Positions 27,775 through 37,499 of a stretch of 64,000 nucleotides of DNA are shown piece by piece. Numbering within the stretch: the first letter of the stretch is position 1; every line of letters begins with the position of its first letter. The stretch lies in NCBI RefSeq assembly GCF_031851795.1, contig NZ_CP134696.1:4546501-4610500 (forward strand), in the 5' to 3' direction. Position numbers and translations under genes: made by a program. Under the pieces are notes generated by a model. That model did no database searches. It saw nothing but the letters and a program-made list of their open reading frames with translations, and was not told where the DNA came from. Origin of the DNA: Pontibacter sp. G13. Its GTDB lineage: Bacteria; Bacteroidota; Bacteroidia; J057.

Positions 27775-29952
27775 TTAATACTTGACGAACTTGACCACTT
27801 CCTCGAGGCCGTGTTGGCGGAATTTCAAGAAATAATGCCCGGCAGGCATATTTGAGACTGGCCAAGAAATGAGTTCATCCTGCACGTGTAATTCCCCTTT
27901 CCAATCATGGAGGATTCTCCCTTGAACATCGAGGATCTGCAAGGCTGAAAAATCGCCACCTGTCAAGTGGATGTACAAGGCATCTTGAATGGGACTTTCG
28001 ATCCAGACAGGCGCTCCAATTCGACCAATTTTCACTTCTACCACTTCTGAGTAGGAATATGATCCATCAATGTCTACACTTTTGATCCGGTATATTGCAT
28101 TCCCTAAAGGCGGATTGTGATCTGCAAATCGATATGAGGAAGCCGTCCCTTGGGCTGGTATTTCCCCGATTGCATGAAATTGCTGCCCGTTCCAACGCTC
28201 TACTTCGAAGTGCTGGACATGAATCTCCGAAAAGGTGGACCAGCTGACTTCAACATCTGATTGGATAAGAGATGCCTCAACCTTTCCCCATTCTACCGGA
28301 AGAACTGCCAAAGCCGCTTGTACTGCTTCGTAGGCATTGACGATCCCATATCCAAAGAAGTCGTCCCTGCCTGTGGAACCTACATCCGTGGCGCTAGATC
28401 TCAAGATGGATTCCACCTCAGACACGGTCAGATTGGGGTTGGTGGCGAGTACGAGCGCAGCGATACCGGATACCGTGGCACATGCGACCGAGCTTCCTCC
28501 GAAGTATCGAGAATAATTGGTATTGCTGGATTCTTCGTATGTGATCGCATCATTGTTGAATCCTAGATTGCCCATGCGATCCATCACGAACACATTACTG
28601 ATGTTGTCCGGATTGGATGGAACCACTACATCCAATTCTGAGCCGTATTTGGCCCAGCCGGGTAGGGTGCCTGTTGGAGAGATTCCTCCCGCTGTGAAGG
28701 TGGTAGGTAAATTAGCTGGATAGGAAAGGCAAGTCTCGGTGATGAGCGCTTCTCGATTTCCAGTTGCAAAGTTTACGATGCATCCTTTACCATTTCGGCC
28801 ATAAGTGCGTGCATCCTCGATAGCGTCTTCTAGCACTGGGAAGGTTCCGGCATCAAAGCAGGATACCAAGGTCCATGAGTTGTTGATGACATCTGCTCCG
28901 TTTTGCCAGGCATACTGGATTGCGTCGGCGAACTCCGATGCCAAGGATGGCGGATCGATATAGACATGGATTGGAAGAACTTTGACTTCGGGAGCGATTC
29001 CAGCCACGCCCAGATCATTGTGCGATGCTGCAATGATCCCTGATACGGCCTGACCGTGCGCTGCATCGTTGGTAAAAGGAGCGCCAGTCGTATTGGTGGG
29101 CTCCACAGCAGAATAGCCGTTTAGAACCCGAGATTCTCCGGTGGCATCGTCCTCCAGATCTTCATGAGCTTCGACGCCTTCATCAATGACTGCAACGATG
29201 AGATCGGAACTCCCTTTGGTGATGCACCATGCTTCGGGGGCATCTACATCCAGATCTTCCAGCGAGCGCATGTAGGGATAAATGAAAAAGCTATAGTTGC
29301 CTTCGTTGTGGGCGTAATATTGCAAGTTCCAATAGGGATCATTGGGTTCGCAGCGAGGAGCATTGTTCAAGGAGTGTTTCTGAGATTGCACCCACATATC
29401 TGGATGCGCCCATTCAACCCAACTTCCCTTCACCAGTTCCTGCGAAATCATCAGGGCTTCTTCGGCGGTAGGGTATTCTGCATAGGTGATTCCACCGGGA
29501 GTCGTACCCTGCTTCCCTTCCCCGAGCAGTATTTGTATCTCCTCTGGGTCAACCCCTGCTTTAACTTCCAACAATAGGCGATTGGAGAGCCAGACAGGAT
29601 TTCCGTCTAGGAGATAACCCGGAAAACTTTGTATTGGGCCTTCGCTTCTGCTATTGGTTTGTGCCAATATGTGATTCAGGGACCGCATAGCTTTGCCTTC
29701 CAACATAGCCAAGCCACGATTTCCTAGATTGAAGGTTTGCGAGCCTGAAATCCCCGATTGGTGTAGCATTCGCTCATCAGTCGCCGACATTCCTCCTGAA
29801 AAATGAATCAAGGCGCGGTCAGGATCTGGTACCAAAACATGAGATTGCCCCGGTTGCCACCAGACCAGCTGTGCGACTACTTGGGAACTATTCAAAAGAA
29901 TCAGCATCAGCACGCAAAATCCTATATGCAGACGAACGAGAGGTGAATTCAT
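27775..29952 (-). CDS. Secreted subtilisin-like serine protease with T9SS tail
   Basis: The 725-residue protein has a signal peptide (to about residue 28), a propeptide-like region, an S8 catalytic domain (about 230-545) and a C-terminal sorting domain of the type IX secretion system (about 640-725, with LQILDVQGRILHDWKG and MPAGHYFLKF). The triad can be placed at D257 (VIDEGV), H299 (HGQAVSGIIAA) and S488 (GGSSVACATVSG), with N357/N358 for the oxyanion hole. DEG and GSSVA replace the common DTG and GTSMA. Fibronectin-like residues (about 555-640) link the two. It is a secreted protein-degrading enzyme. Confidence 0.9.
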   Translation of the reverse strand: MNSPLVRLHIGFCVLMLILLNSSQVVAQLVWWQPGQSHVLVPDPDRALIHFSGGMSATDERMLHQSGISGSQTFNLGNRGLAMLEGKAMRSLNHILAQTNSRSEGPIQSFPGYLLDGNPVWLSNRLLLEVKAGVDPEEIQILLGEGKQGTTPGGITYAEYPTAEEALMISQELVKGSWVEWAHPDMWVQSQKHSLNNAPRCEPNDPYWNLQYYAHNEGNYSFFIYPYMRSLEDLDVDAPEAWCITKGSSDLIVAVIDEGVEAHEDLEDDATGESRVLNGYSAVEPTNTTGAPFTNDAAHGQAVSGIIAASHNDLGVAGIAPEVKVLPIHVYIDPPSLASEFADAIQYAWQNGADVINNSWTLVSCFDAGTFPVLEDAIEDARTYGRNGKGCIVNFATGNREALITETCLSYPANLPTTFTAGGISPTGTLPGWAKYGSELDVVVPSNPDNISNVFVMDRMGNLGFNNDAITYEESSNTNYSRYFGGSSVACATVSGIAALVLATNPNLTVSEVESILRSSATDVGSTGRDDFFGYGIVNAYEAVQAALAVLPVEWGKVEASLIQSDVEVSWSTFSEIHVQHFEVERWNGQQFHAIGEIPAQGTASSYRFADHNPPLGNAIYRIKSVDIDGSYSYSEVVEVKIGRIGAPVWIESPIQDALYIHLTGGDFSALQILDVQGRILHDWKGELHVQDELISWPVSNMPAGHYFLKFRQHGLEEVVKFVKY

Positions 29953-30842
29953 GGTGAATGCTCAAAGTTGAGGCATACATCGAGTAAGCCTGAAAGAGAA
30001 AGGAAGGTAGGAAACGGTGGCTTTTTGTACGATTTTTGGGATAAGGCAAATGTCGTAATATATGACAAATTGCAAGCATTTTTGTTTTCGAATAGCTTGA
30101 TCTGGCCGTTAATTGGTATTTGGGGAGCGCGAATTGTCAAATGTTTCGGGTAAGGTATTCCCCTAATCGTGGGAACTTTCCCGTTGGGACATGATAGAGA
30201 AGCGATCTAGATAAGCATTGAGGGCTGAATGCCATGATTTTGTGCCTTTCTTGTGTTCCCTCATTTCCAATAAACGAATAGGCTTATGTATCTCTCGCAC
30301 GCTATTGTTTCTCTGACGATGATTCTGGGCTATTGGGTCTGCCAAGCTCCGCCAACCTCCAAATCCGATTCTGCACTGTGAGGCTTTTGTGAAATGAGGG
30401 CCAATCGCCTCAGAATCCTTCGTGGTATGAAAGAGATTGCCGGAAATCTCGGGCAATCCGAGGCGGTATCGGTACGGGAGGACTCCATTCTATCCATTCA
30501 AGGTGATCAGTCGCTTGTAATCCCCATTTTTCCCTAACCCTACCTCTGCGTAACAAATGGGGGCAACCTCACTGCCAAATGTCAATCCTATCCTGAATTT
30601 TAAGGGAGGCACGAAGGAATGAAATGAACGATCTTGCGGGCAACCGAGTAGTCTCCGAATCAGGGCTGAAACTATCCCGAAAGCATGAAAAATTGATTTG
30701 TTAACATTCCAGTTGGTTTGGGGAAACAACAATTTTGCTATTCGCGGGTGAAAACTCAGGCACTGGATCGAGGCCCCATTTCAACATTCATTTTTCCTAA
30801 AAATCGAGGTCCATGTATGCCGATGAGTTGAATAAAATCGTC
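29953..30842. other. 890-base non-coding spacer
   Basis: This gap separates the divergent protease and TPR genes. Short frames on either strand have no recognisable family and poor codon composition. Both promoters must be here, but I could not pick a reliable -33/-7 pair. No RNA gene or mobile element was recognised. Confidence 0.4.
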
Positions 30843-32015
30843 ATGAAGACTACGACTCAGGCGCTGATTCTTATCCTCGCCATTTTGATATATCCGCCCC
30901 AGGCCATCTCTCAAGATCTCATCGCTCGCGCACAGATCTTATTGGAAAAGGGCAAATATGAAAGAGCTATCCGCATCTCCCGCCAGGCGGTGCAAGAAGC
31001 GGAACAAGTTTATGGATCGAACTCCCGAAAAGCCATTGATGCAAAATGGTATCTCGGACGGGTCCTGCACAAGAGCCAGATGTATGCACAGGCTCACGAG
31101 AAGATGACAGAGGCCATGGACAAATTTTTGGCCCTACCTGAAACTTCCGACTCTCTCAAAGCAGCATGGTTGATGGAATATGGGATCGTGAAAATCGAGA
31201 TCCACCATCATCTAGCAGCCAAGACATGGCTCCTCAAAGCCGCAACCTTCGCTGCCACATCCGGTCAGCAGAAAATCCATGCGGACATCTTGACTCAGCT
31301 CGCCCGAAACTCACGTCTCAGTGGCAAATCCGTGGAGGCATCTTCCTATATGGAATCTGCTTTGGCAGGCTATTCCGAAATATTGCCTGCGGATCATTCT
31401 GGTTGGTTCATGCCGCTGTGTGAATCTGCAGCCATTTTTGAGGACCAGGGAGAATCCCTACGAGCCCAAAAGGAGATCCGAAAAGCGCTGGAGATTGCAG
31501 ACCAACAACCTATGGCACCTCTGTCTATGGCGGACTTTTTGGTTCAAATGGGGGAGGTGATGTTCCAGAAAAAGCAATACAATCAAGCGGAACCGATCCT
31601 CTTTCGCGCACAGGAATTGCTCGACGAGCATTTGGGGCCCCATCACGACCGTTCTGTGGCGCTTTTGAAGCAGCGGGCGGAAATGGCTTCCTTCCAACGC
31701 CACTGGTGTATGGCGGCTGAGCGGTATCGGGATTTGCTAGGGAATGGGCAATACGGCCGAAACAATCCCATAGCAACCGCGGCAGCCCATGCCAATCTGG
31801 GAGTAGCACTGATTCACATGCATGACTACACTGATGCAGAACGGGCATGGTTGAAGTCTCTCAAGCATTATCAGTTGGTTCTCGCTGAAGATCACGAATA
31901 TATCCTTCACGTCTATCGCGAATTGCTTGAGCTTTATAGGCTGACTGGAAATCGCGACAAAGAGATATTCATCCTCGCCCGATTGGACCGATTGGAAGGG
32001 ATGGCTCGGAGATAG
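30843..32015 (+). CDS. Secreted TPR-repeat protein
   Basis: From the ATG at 30843 the 390-residue protein has a signal peptide (MKTTTQALILILAILIYPPQAIS) followed by about six tetratricopeptide repeats (for example ARAQILLEKGKYERAIRISRQAVQEAEQVYG, GEVMFQKKQYNQAEPILFRAQELLDEHLGPHHDRSVALLKQR). The longer frame from 30813 would hide the signal peptide. TPR proteins act as protein-binding scaffolds; no partner can be named. No other gene is in its unit. Confidence 0.75.
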   Translation: MKTTTQALILILAILIYPPQAISQDLIARAQILLEKGKYERAIRISRQAVQEAEQVYGSNSRKAIDAKWYLGRVLHKSQMYAQAHEKMTEAMDKFLALPETSDSLKAAWLMEYGIVKIEIHHHLAAKTWLLKAATFAATSGQQKIHADILTQLARNSRLSGKSVEASSYMESALAGYSEILPADHSGWFMPLCESAAIFEDQGESLRAQKEIRKALEIADQQPMAPLSMADFLVQMGEVMFQKKQYNQAEPILFRAQELLDEHLGPHHDRSVALLKQRAEMASFQRHWCMAAERYRDLLGNGQYGRNNPIATAAAHANLGVALIHMHDYTDAERAWLKSLKHYQLVLAEDHEYILHVYRELLELYRLTGNRDKEIFILARLDRLEGMARR

Positions 32016-32041
32016 ACACTATAATATATGTAGGCAATTGG

Positions 32042-32083
32042 AAATGGATCGATAGGCATCGAGTATGTCTGTCGATCCATTTT
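32042..32083 (+). terminator. Terminator after the TPR gene
   Basis: AAATGGATCGA (32042-32052) and TCGATCCATTT (32072-32082) form a perfect 11-bp stem ending in a short T-run. It is 27 bases after the stop. Confidence 0.7.
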
Positions 32084-32662
32084 TGGTAGAAGCTTTTTTG
32101 ATCCAAATCATGGAGTCCACATGGAAGATTCAAGCTCTATAGGATTTCCGAGTTTTTGCTCAAACTCATGATACCGGCAAGGGTAAGAAAAATCGACTAG
32201 AGGAATCCCCCAGAATGGAAGCCCGGTCAGCTGAAATTTCGTGAGGTCGCAAGGTAGAATTGGGAGCATCGAGACCAAATCAGAACCCTGCTTTAGAAAT
32301 CTGACTGGCGGGAGCTGAAAATAACGACCTCGAAATCGGTTCTAAATCTGGAAATATACGGAGGTCTCCCTCATTGAGGGGAAGCTTACAAGTGGGAATT
32401 GGCAAATTTTAGGCATTCGGGGTCTGAAGAGAGGTCGATTTGGGCGTAAGTTGACTGTCTATCCTAACGCTGGTAAAAAAGGCCCATACGAGAAGATAGG
32501 GGCCTATGTGTCTATGAAATGTACCTATTGTATAGGTGCTTAAATGGCTTAAATCGGGCCATATAAACTTATTGTTATAGGATTTAAATCAATGATGTTC
32601 CTTGCATAGTCCTGAGCCCTCCATATTTACACTGAACGATTTACTACATAACTACTTTCAGG
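32084..32662 (+). other. Leader and promoter region of the SusC operon
   Basis: This 579-base stretch precedes the SusC gene. It is AT-rich and contains a hairpin-forming segment (AGGCCCAT near 32480 against GGGGCCT near 32499) with an A-run ahead of it. It may hold the PUL promoter and an untranslated leader. No clear Bacteroidota -33/-7 pair or sRNA could be identified. Confidence 0.35.
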
Positions 32663-35600
32663 ATGATGCGAACTTTACAAGCTTTTAGCATTCAAGCACT
32701 CGCCCTCCTGTTGTTCCTAATATGTGGGACTTCAGGAACGGTGTCCGCCCAAAATGGGCAGGTAAGTGGCTTGATCCGAGGGGAGAGAAATGAGCCTCTA
32801 CAAGGGGTAAGTGTAATATTGAAAGGCACTACGCGGGGAGCGATCTCCGATGAACGAGGACTATTCGCGATCAGTATTGATTCTCCGAATGACACCTTGA
32901 CTTTCCGATACCTAGGGTATGAAGATGAGGACATCGCCATTGAAGGCCGGTCCAAAATCGACCTCACCATGCAGCCCAATACTTTGACCTTGGAAGAGGT
33001 TGCCGTAATTGGGTACGGAGAGCAAAAGAAGATTGAAGTAACTGGTGCGACCAGCTCTATCGAGGCTACGGACATTACCAAACTTTCCTCCGCAAACTTC
33101 CAAGAAAGTTTCCAAGGATTGATGGCAGGTGTCAACGTGGCTTCCGGTGATGGTAACCCCGGTGCGCCTCCTACTATCACTATCCGCGGTATTTCTTCTG
33201 CCTTGGATATCGGTGATGCAAACCAACCACTTTTCGTAGTCGATGGAATTCCATACCAAGGAGTTCCCAATATCAGCCCCAACGAAATCGAGCGTGTCGA
33301 TGTACTGAAAGATGCCGCTTCTGCAGCGATCTATGGTACTCGTGGTTCCAACGGGGTCATCCTCATTACCACCAAGCGTGCCAAAGCGGGTGAGATGAAA
33401 GTGGATTTCAACGCTTACTACGGAATGCAGACGCTTTCCGAAGGAGTAGAATTGATGAACACTACGGATTTCTTGTTCTACGAGCGTTCTTGGTTGTTGA
33501 ACATGACTACGCCTGACAACATCGTATACTTGGACGATTTCCGTAACCAAAACTTCGATGTTTCTGCCAACACAGATTGGATTGACGTTTTCCAAAATCC
33601 AACTCCATCGATTCAGAACTACAACTTGGGCCTCTCAGGTGGTAACAAGCAGTTGAGCTACAATGTCAACCTCAACCGTTTCGACCAAGAAGGGATGTTC
33701 ATCAACTCGAATTTCGGACGTACATCCATCCGTGCGACGACCCAATTCGAGAAGAACAAATTCAAGGTGCGTACTACCCTGAACCTTCAGAACAGAAACC
33801 GCGATGAGTTGACTCGTAACTTGTTCCGCAATGCGATCAACATGACGCCAGCGCGTGATGTGCCTGATTTTGAGGCAGAGGAGTTCGAGGCAGCTTTGGG
33901 CGGTCGTTCCAATGACAACCAGATCGTACAGTTGATCCGAATCGTGAAGGACCGCAGTGAATTCACCGAGAATGAATTGTTTGGTGCTGTCCGCATGGAT
34001 TATGAGATCTTGGACGGATTGACAGTGGCAGCCAACTTGGGTGGGCGTTACACTTCTCAGAGACGTGAAGTCTTCAGACCTTCCTTTGTATTGGTGGACC
34101 CAGAAGGATTCGTGGTAGACCAGAACAATAGCTCCAACTTGATTTCCCGTTACGAGCAGCGCATCATTGAGCGTAGCCGCTACACAGGGGATATCTCTTT
34201 GAACTACAAGAAGCAGTTCGGAGGTCATGATGTGAATGCTTTTGTGTTGTATTCTCGCGAGCGTTTCAGCCGCAACACCATCAACGCACAGCTTTCTGGA
34301 TTTACTTCCAACGAGGCGATGGTCATCTCCAACTCCACCAATCCTCCGATTCTGGCTGGAGACAAAGATGCACAAGCGATCACCAGTACCTTGGGTCGTG
34401 TTCAGTATGACTACAAAGACAAATACTTGTTGAGCGCGAGTATCCGTCGTGATGGTGCTTCTGTATTCCCTGAGGCAAACCGTTACGGGGTATTCCCATC
34501 CTTCTCAGTGGGATATAACCTCGCCAAGGAGGAATTCTTCAGAAAGGTCATTCCTCAACGAATCGTCAACGGGTTCAAAATCCGCTACGGATACGGACAG
34601 ACAGGTAATAGCCGAATCAACTCATTCGTCTACATCCCGACCGTTACTTCCAACATCGACTACATCTTGGGTGGAGACATCCTACAGTCTGGAACGACGA
34701 TCAGCGACATCTTCAATGAGAATGATCTTCGTTGGGAAACCAGCATCCAGAACAACCTCGGATTTGACATGTCCTTCTTCCGCTCACGCTTTACACTTGC
34801 AGTAGACTTGTACAACAAGCGTAGCCAAGACTTGCTCTTCCCATTGAATATTCCCGGTTCCGCTGGTACTGGATTCACCGGAAATAGCACTGTCATCAAA
34901 AACGTAGGGGACATCGAAAACAGAGGGATCGAGATTGCTGCTCGCTACCGTGGCCGTATTGGCAAAGACCTTTCCTACAACATCCGCGGTACCTTCACCA
35001 AGAACGTCAACACGGTATTGAAAATGGGTACTCCTGGACAGGTGATCTACGGTGGCCGATTCACCAACACCACTGACGCTGTTACTGCGATTCAAGAAGG
35101 GTATCCAGTAGGTTCCTTCTTCGTCATCCCAGCCAACGGAGTCATCCAGACCCAAGATGACCTTGAGCGCGCAAGAGCTTACCAGCCATCTGCCAAGTAT
35201 GGTGATTTGATGTACCAAGACACCAACGGCGACGGAACGCTCGACGACAACGACCGTGTGTATGCAGGTACTCCAAACCCAGAGTTCGAAGCTGGTTTCA
35301 ACGTGAACCTCCGCTATAAGGCATTCGACTTGTCTGTGTCTCTCTACGGGGTATATGGCAACACCTTGTTCAACGGTGCCAAATACTACGCTTACGATCG
35401 TCAGCGCTACAAAGAGCTGATCAACATGTGGAGCTTCGAGAATCCTGAGAGCGATATTCCAGTTCCTACACGTGCCAACAACAGCCGTGCATGGAGTGAC
35501 TACTGGCTTGAGGATGGTTCTTACCTCCGTGTCCGTAACATCAATTTCGGTTACACAGTGCCTTCCTTCTTGAAGATCGACAACGCCCGTGTGTACGTGA

Positions 35601-35740
35601 GCATGATCAACCCATTCACCTTCACGAAATACACTGGATTTGATCCTGAGGTAGGTGGTTCCCTCCTATTCCAAGGCGTTGACCGCACCAACTATCCGTT
35701 GACCAAACGCTTCCTGTTTGGCGTTCAAATTGGATTTTAA
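32663..35740 (+). CDS. SusC/RagA-family TonB-dependent outer-membrane transporter
   Basis: The 1025-residue protein has a signal peptide (to about residue 29), an N-terminal carboxypeptidase-D-regulatory-like domain (about 32-108, GQVSGLIRGERNEPLQGVSVILKGTTRGAISDERGLF), then a plug domain (about 115-240, with QPLFVVDGIPYQGVPNISPNEIERVDVLKDAASAAIYGTRGSNGVILITTK) and a 22-stranded barrel. The last residues (LFGVQIGF) suit a barrel end. It imports oligosaccharides captured by the SusD partner encoded next to it, powered by TonB. It opens the SusCD unit of the locus. Confidence 0.96.
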   Translation: MMRTLQAFSIQALALLLFLICGTSGTVSAQNGQVSGLIRGERNEPLQGVSVILKGTTRGAISDERGLFAISIDSPNDTLTFRYLGYEDEDIAIEGRSKIDLTMQPNTLTLEEVAVIGYGEQKKIEVTGATSSIEATDITKLSSANFQESFQGLMAGVNVASGDGNPGAPPTITIRGISSALDIGDANQPLFVVDGIPYQGVPNISPNEIERVDVLKDAASAAIYGTRGSNGVILITTKRAKAGEMKVDFNAYYGMQTLSEGVELMNTTDFLFYERSWLLNMTTPDNIVYLDDFRNQNFDVSANTDWIDVFQNPTPSIQNYNLGLSGGNKQLSYNVNLNRFDQEGMFINSNFGRTSIRATTQFEKNKFKVRTTLNLQNRNRDELTRNLFRNAINMTPARDVPDFEAEEFEAALGGRSNDNQIVQLIRIVKDRSEFTENELFGAVRMDYEILDGLTVAANLGGRYTSQRREVFRPSFVLVDPEGFVVDQNNSSNLISRYEQRIIERSRYTGDISLNYKKQFGGHDVNAFVLYSRERFSRNTINAQLSGFTSNEAMVISNSTNPPILAGDKDAQAITSTLGRVQYDYKDKYLLSASIRRDGASVFPEANRYGVFPSFSVGYNLAKEEFFRKVIPQRIVNGFKIRYGYGQTGNSRINSFVYIPTVTSNIDYILGGDILQSGTTISDIFNENDLRWETSIQNNLGFDMSFFRSRFTLAVDLYNKRSQDLLFPLNIPGSAGTGFTGNSTVIKNVGDIENRGIEIAARYRGRIGKDLSYNIRGTFTKNVNTVLKMGTPGQVIYGGRFTNTTDAVTAIQEGYPVGSFFVIPANGVIQTQDDLERARAYQPSAKYGDLMYQDTNGDGTLDDNDRVYAGTPNPEFEAGFNVNLRYKAFDLSVSLYGVYGNTLFNGAKYYAYDRQRYKELINMWSFENPESDIPVPTRANNSRAWSDYWLEDGSYLRVRNINFGYTVPSFLKIDNARVYVSMINPFTFTKYTGFDPEVGGSLLFQGVDRTNYPLTKRFLFGVQIGF

Positions 35741-35766
35741 TCTCGGCTACTACTCAAACATAAGCG

Positions 35767-37488
35767 ATGAACAAGCAAATTATCACCATCCTCCTACTGA
35801 TGCCAGTATTGCTGCTTCAGTCTGCGTGTGAGCAAGGAGGCCTATTTGGCGACGACGAATTTTTGGATATCGCCAATCCCAATAAAACGACTTTGAACTC
35901 ATTCTGGAGATCTCGCAATGATGCATTCTCCGGGGTGATGGCTACCTATAGCGCCCTGCAATCTCCGAGTGTCATGGGCGGAACCGGCATGCTGATGCGT
36001 GCTTGCTTGAGTGGAGATGAAGGTCAACCACGTGCCTTCAACGAAGCCGACCAGCGTGACCAGCTTTATACCTTCAACTACAACAGCAACACCGTATTCG
36101 TCAACGAAATGTGGGAAGAGCTGTACACCGGGGTATTTCGTGCCAATCAGGTCATCAAAAACGTACCGACGATCACTACGCTCGATGCTGATGAAATGGC
36201 CACATTCGTAGCAGAGGCGAAGTTCTTGCGTGGCGTATTCTACTTCTGGTTGTCCAACTTCTACAATGAAGGAAATATTCCTTTGGTTACACAAGTTGCG
36301 ACGACACCTGACGAGATCTATACAGACCTGTCCGACAGATCTGCAGTCATCGCTCAGATCGTTCAAGATTTGGAAGAAGCACGTATTGTCCTTCCAGCAT
36401 CTTGGGATGAGACCAACAAAGGACGTGCAACTTGGGGAGCGGCAACTGCCATGCTCGGAAAAGTGCACTTGTACCAGGAGAATTGGACAGAGGCTGCTGC
36501 GCTCTTCCAAGAAGTGATCAACTCAGGCGTTTATTCTTTGGTAGCTGATCCTTTCCAGAACTTCAACATTGCAGGTGAGCACAACAGTGAGTCTATCTTC
36601 GAGGTTGGGTTTGCTATCAAGGAAGGTTCCAATGCTTCCCAAAGATGGGCGTTTGATACGCCTGCTGGTGCAGAAGGAACTTACCGTGGTCGTCAGTTTG
36701 CCAATGCTGGCCCAATGGCTGGATGGCATAGCTTCATGATCAGTGGTACCGTGGGAGCAGCTTTGATCTTGGATACGTTGGATACTTCCAACCCCATGAA
36801 TGCTGGCCGGACCTACTCTGTTCGTTCCGAAGCTTCAATCGGGTTCCAGTATGATGGACTGCCTTATTATACGGTAACTGCCGAAGAAGCCCGCCACAAC
36901 AACACTGCTACTGGTATTGTAGCGAAGAAATACCAAAACTGGGAGTTGACTCAAGAGGACATCATCACCAATTCTTCTGCGATCAACGAGCGAGTGATTC
37001 GTTTGGCGGATGTGTACTTGATGTATGCTGAAGCAATTGTGGAGCGCGATGGAATGGTATCTCAGGAAGCTGTGGATTACCTCAACATGGTACGTGAGCG
37101 TGCGGGTGTCTCCAAGAAAATCGGACCAGCTGATGATCCGACCAACCCAAGCTTTGCTACCAGAGATCAATTCATCGAATACTTGTTCCGCTACGAGCGT
37201 CTTCGCGAGTTCTGCTTGGAAGGAATGGGTATCCGCTTCTTGGACCTTCGCAGAAAAGGGATGTACGGAGAAACTGTAGAACAGCTGAGCGATGAGCCTG
37301 GCTTCTACCGTCAACCATCTTGGAAAAACGTGCAGGACCCAACGGGGCTGACCTACAACATGTCGAATGTCACATTCAAAAACATGAGTGCTAGACGATT
37401 CAACAACTACAACCCCAATGAGGTATTCCACCATTGGTTGCCACTGCCATCCGAAGAAGTCCTCGCCAACATACTGCTACAAGACTAA
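35767..37488 (+). CDS. SusD/RagB-family surface lipoprotein
   Basis: The 573-residue protein has a lipobox ending at C21 (LLQSAC) and the SusD fold: N-terminal TPR-like helices with TLNSFWRSRNDAFSGVMATYSAL, FLRGVFYFWLSNFYNEGNIPLV, and the C-terminal YLFRYERLREFCLEGMGIRFLDLRRKGM and HHWLPLPSEEVLAN. SusD proteins close over the SusC barrel and bind the glycan. It lies 26 bases after the SusC gene and is co-transcribed. Confidence 0.96.
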   Translation: MNKQIITILLLMPVLLLQSACEQGGLFGDDEFLDIANPNKTTLNSFWRSRNDAFSGVMATYSALQSPSVMGGTGMLMRACLSGDEGQPRAFNEADQRDQLYTFNYNSNTVFVNEMWEELYTGVFRANQVIKNVPTITTLDADEMATFVAEAKFLRGVFYFWLSNFYNEGNIPLVTQVATTPDEIYTDLSDRSAVIAQIVQDLEEARIVLPASWDETNKGRATWGAATAMLGKVHLYQENWTEAAALFQEVINSGVYSLVADPFQNFNIAGEHNSESIFEVGFAIKEGSNASQRWAFDTPAGAEGTYRGRQFANAGPMAGWHSFMISGTVGAALILDTLDTSNPMNAGRTYSVRSEASIGFQYDGLPYYTVTAEEARHNNTATGIVAKKYQNWELTQEDIITNSSAINERVIRLADVYLMYAEAIVERDGMVSQEAVDYLNMVRERAGVSKKIGPADDPTNPSFATRDQFIEYLFRYERLREFCLEGMGIRFLDLRRKGMYGETVEQLSDEPGFYRQPSWKNVQDPTGLTYNMSNVTFKNMSARRFNNYNPNEVFHHWLPLPSEEVLANILLQD

Positions 37489-37499
37489 CTCCTAGAACA

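Noticed and set aside
30163-30732. Two short minus-strand frames (97 and 80 residues) in the protease-TPR spacer
   Set aside because: They resemble no known family, have no plausible start context and were not supported by any neighbour. A decayed gene cannot be excluded, but nothing positive was seen.
32478-32508. Possible riboswitch or attenuator in the SusC leader
   Set aside because: Only one hairpin (AGGCCC/GGGGCCT) with an upstream A-run was seen. It matches no known riboswitch and would be a terminator only for the opposite strand.
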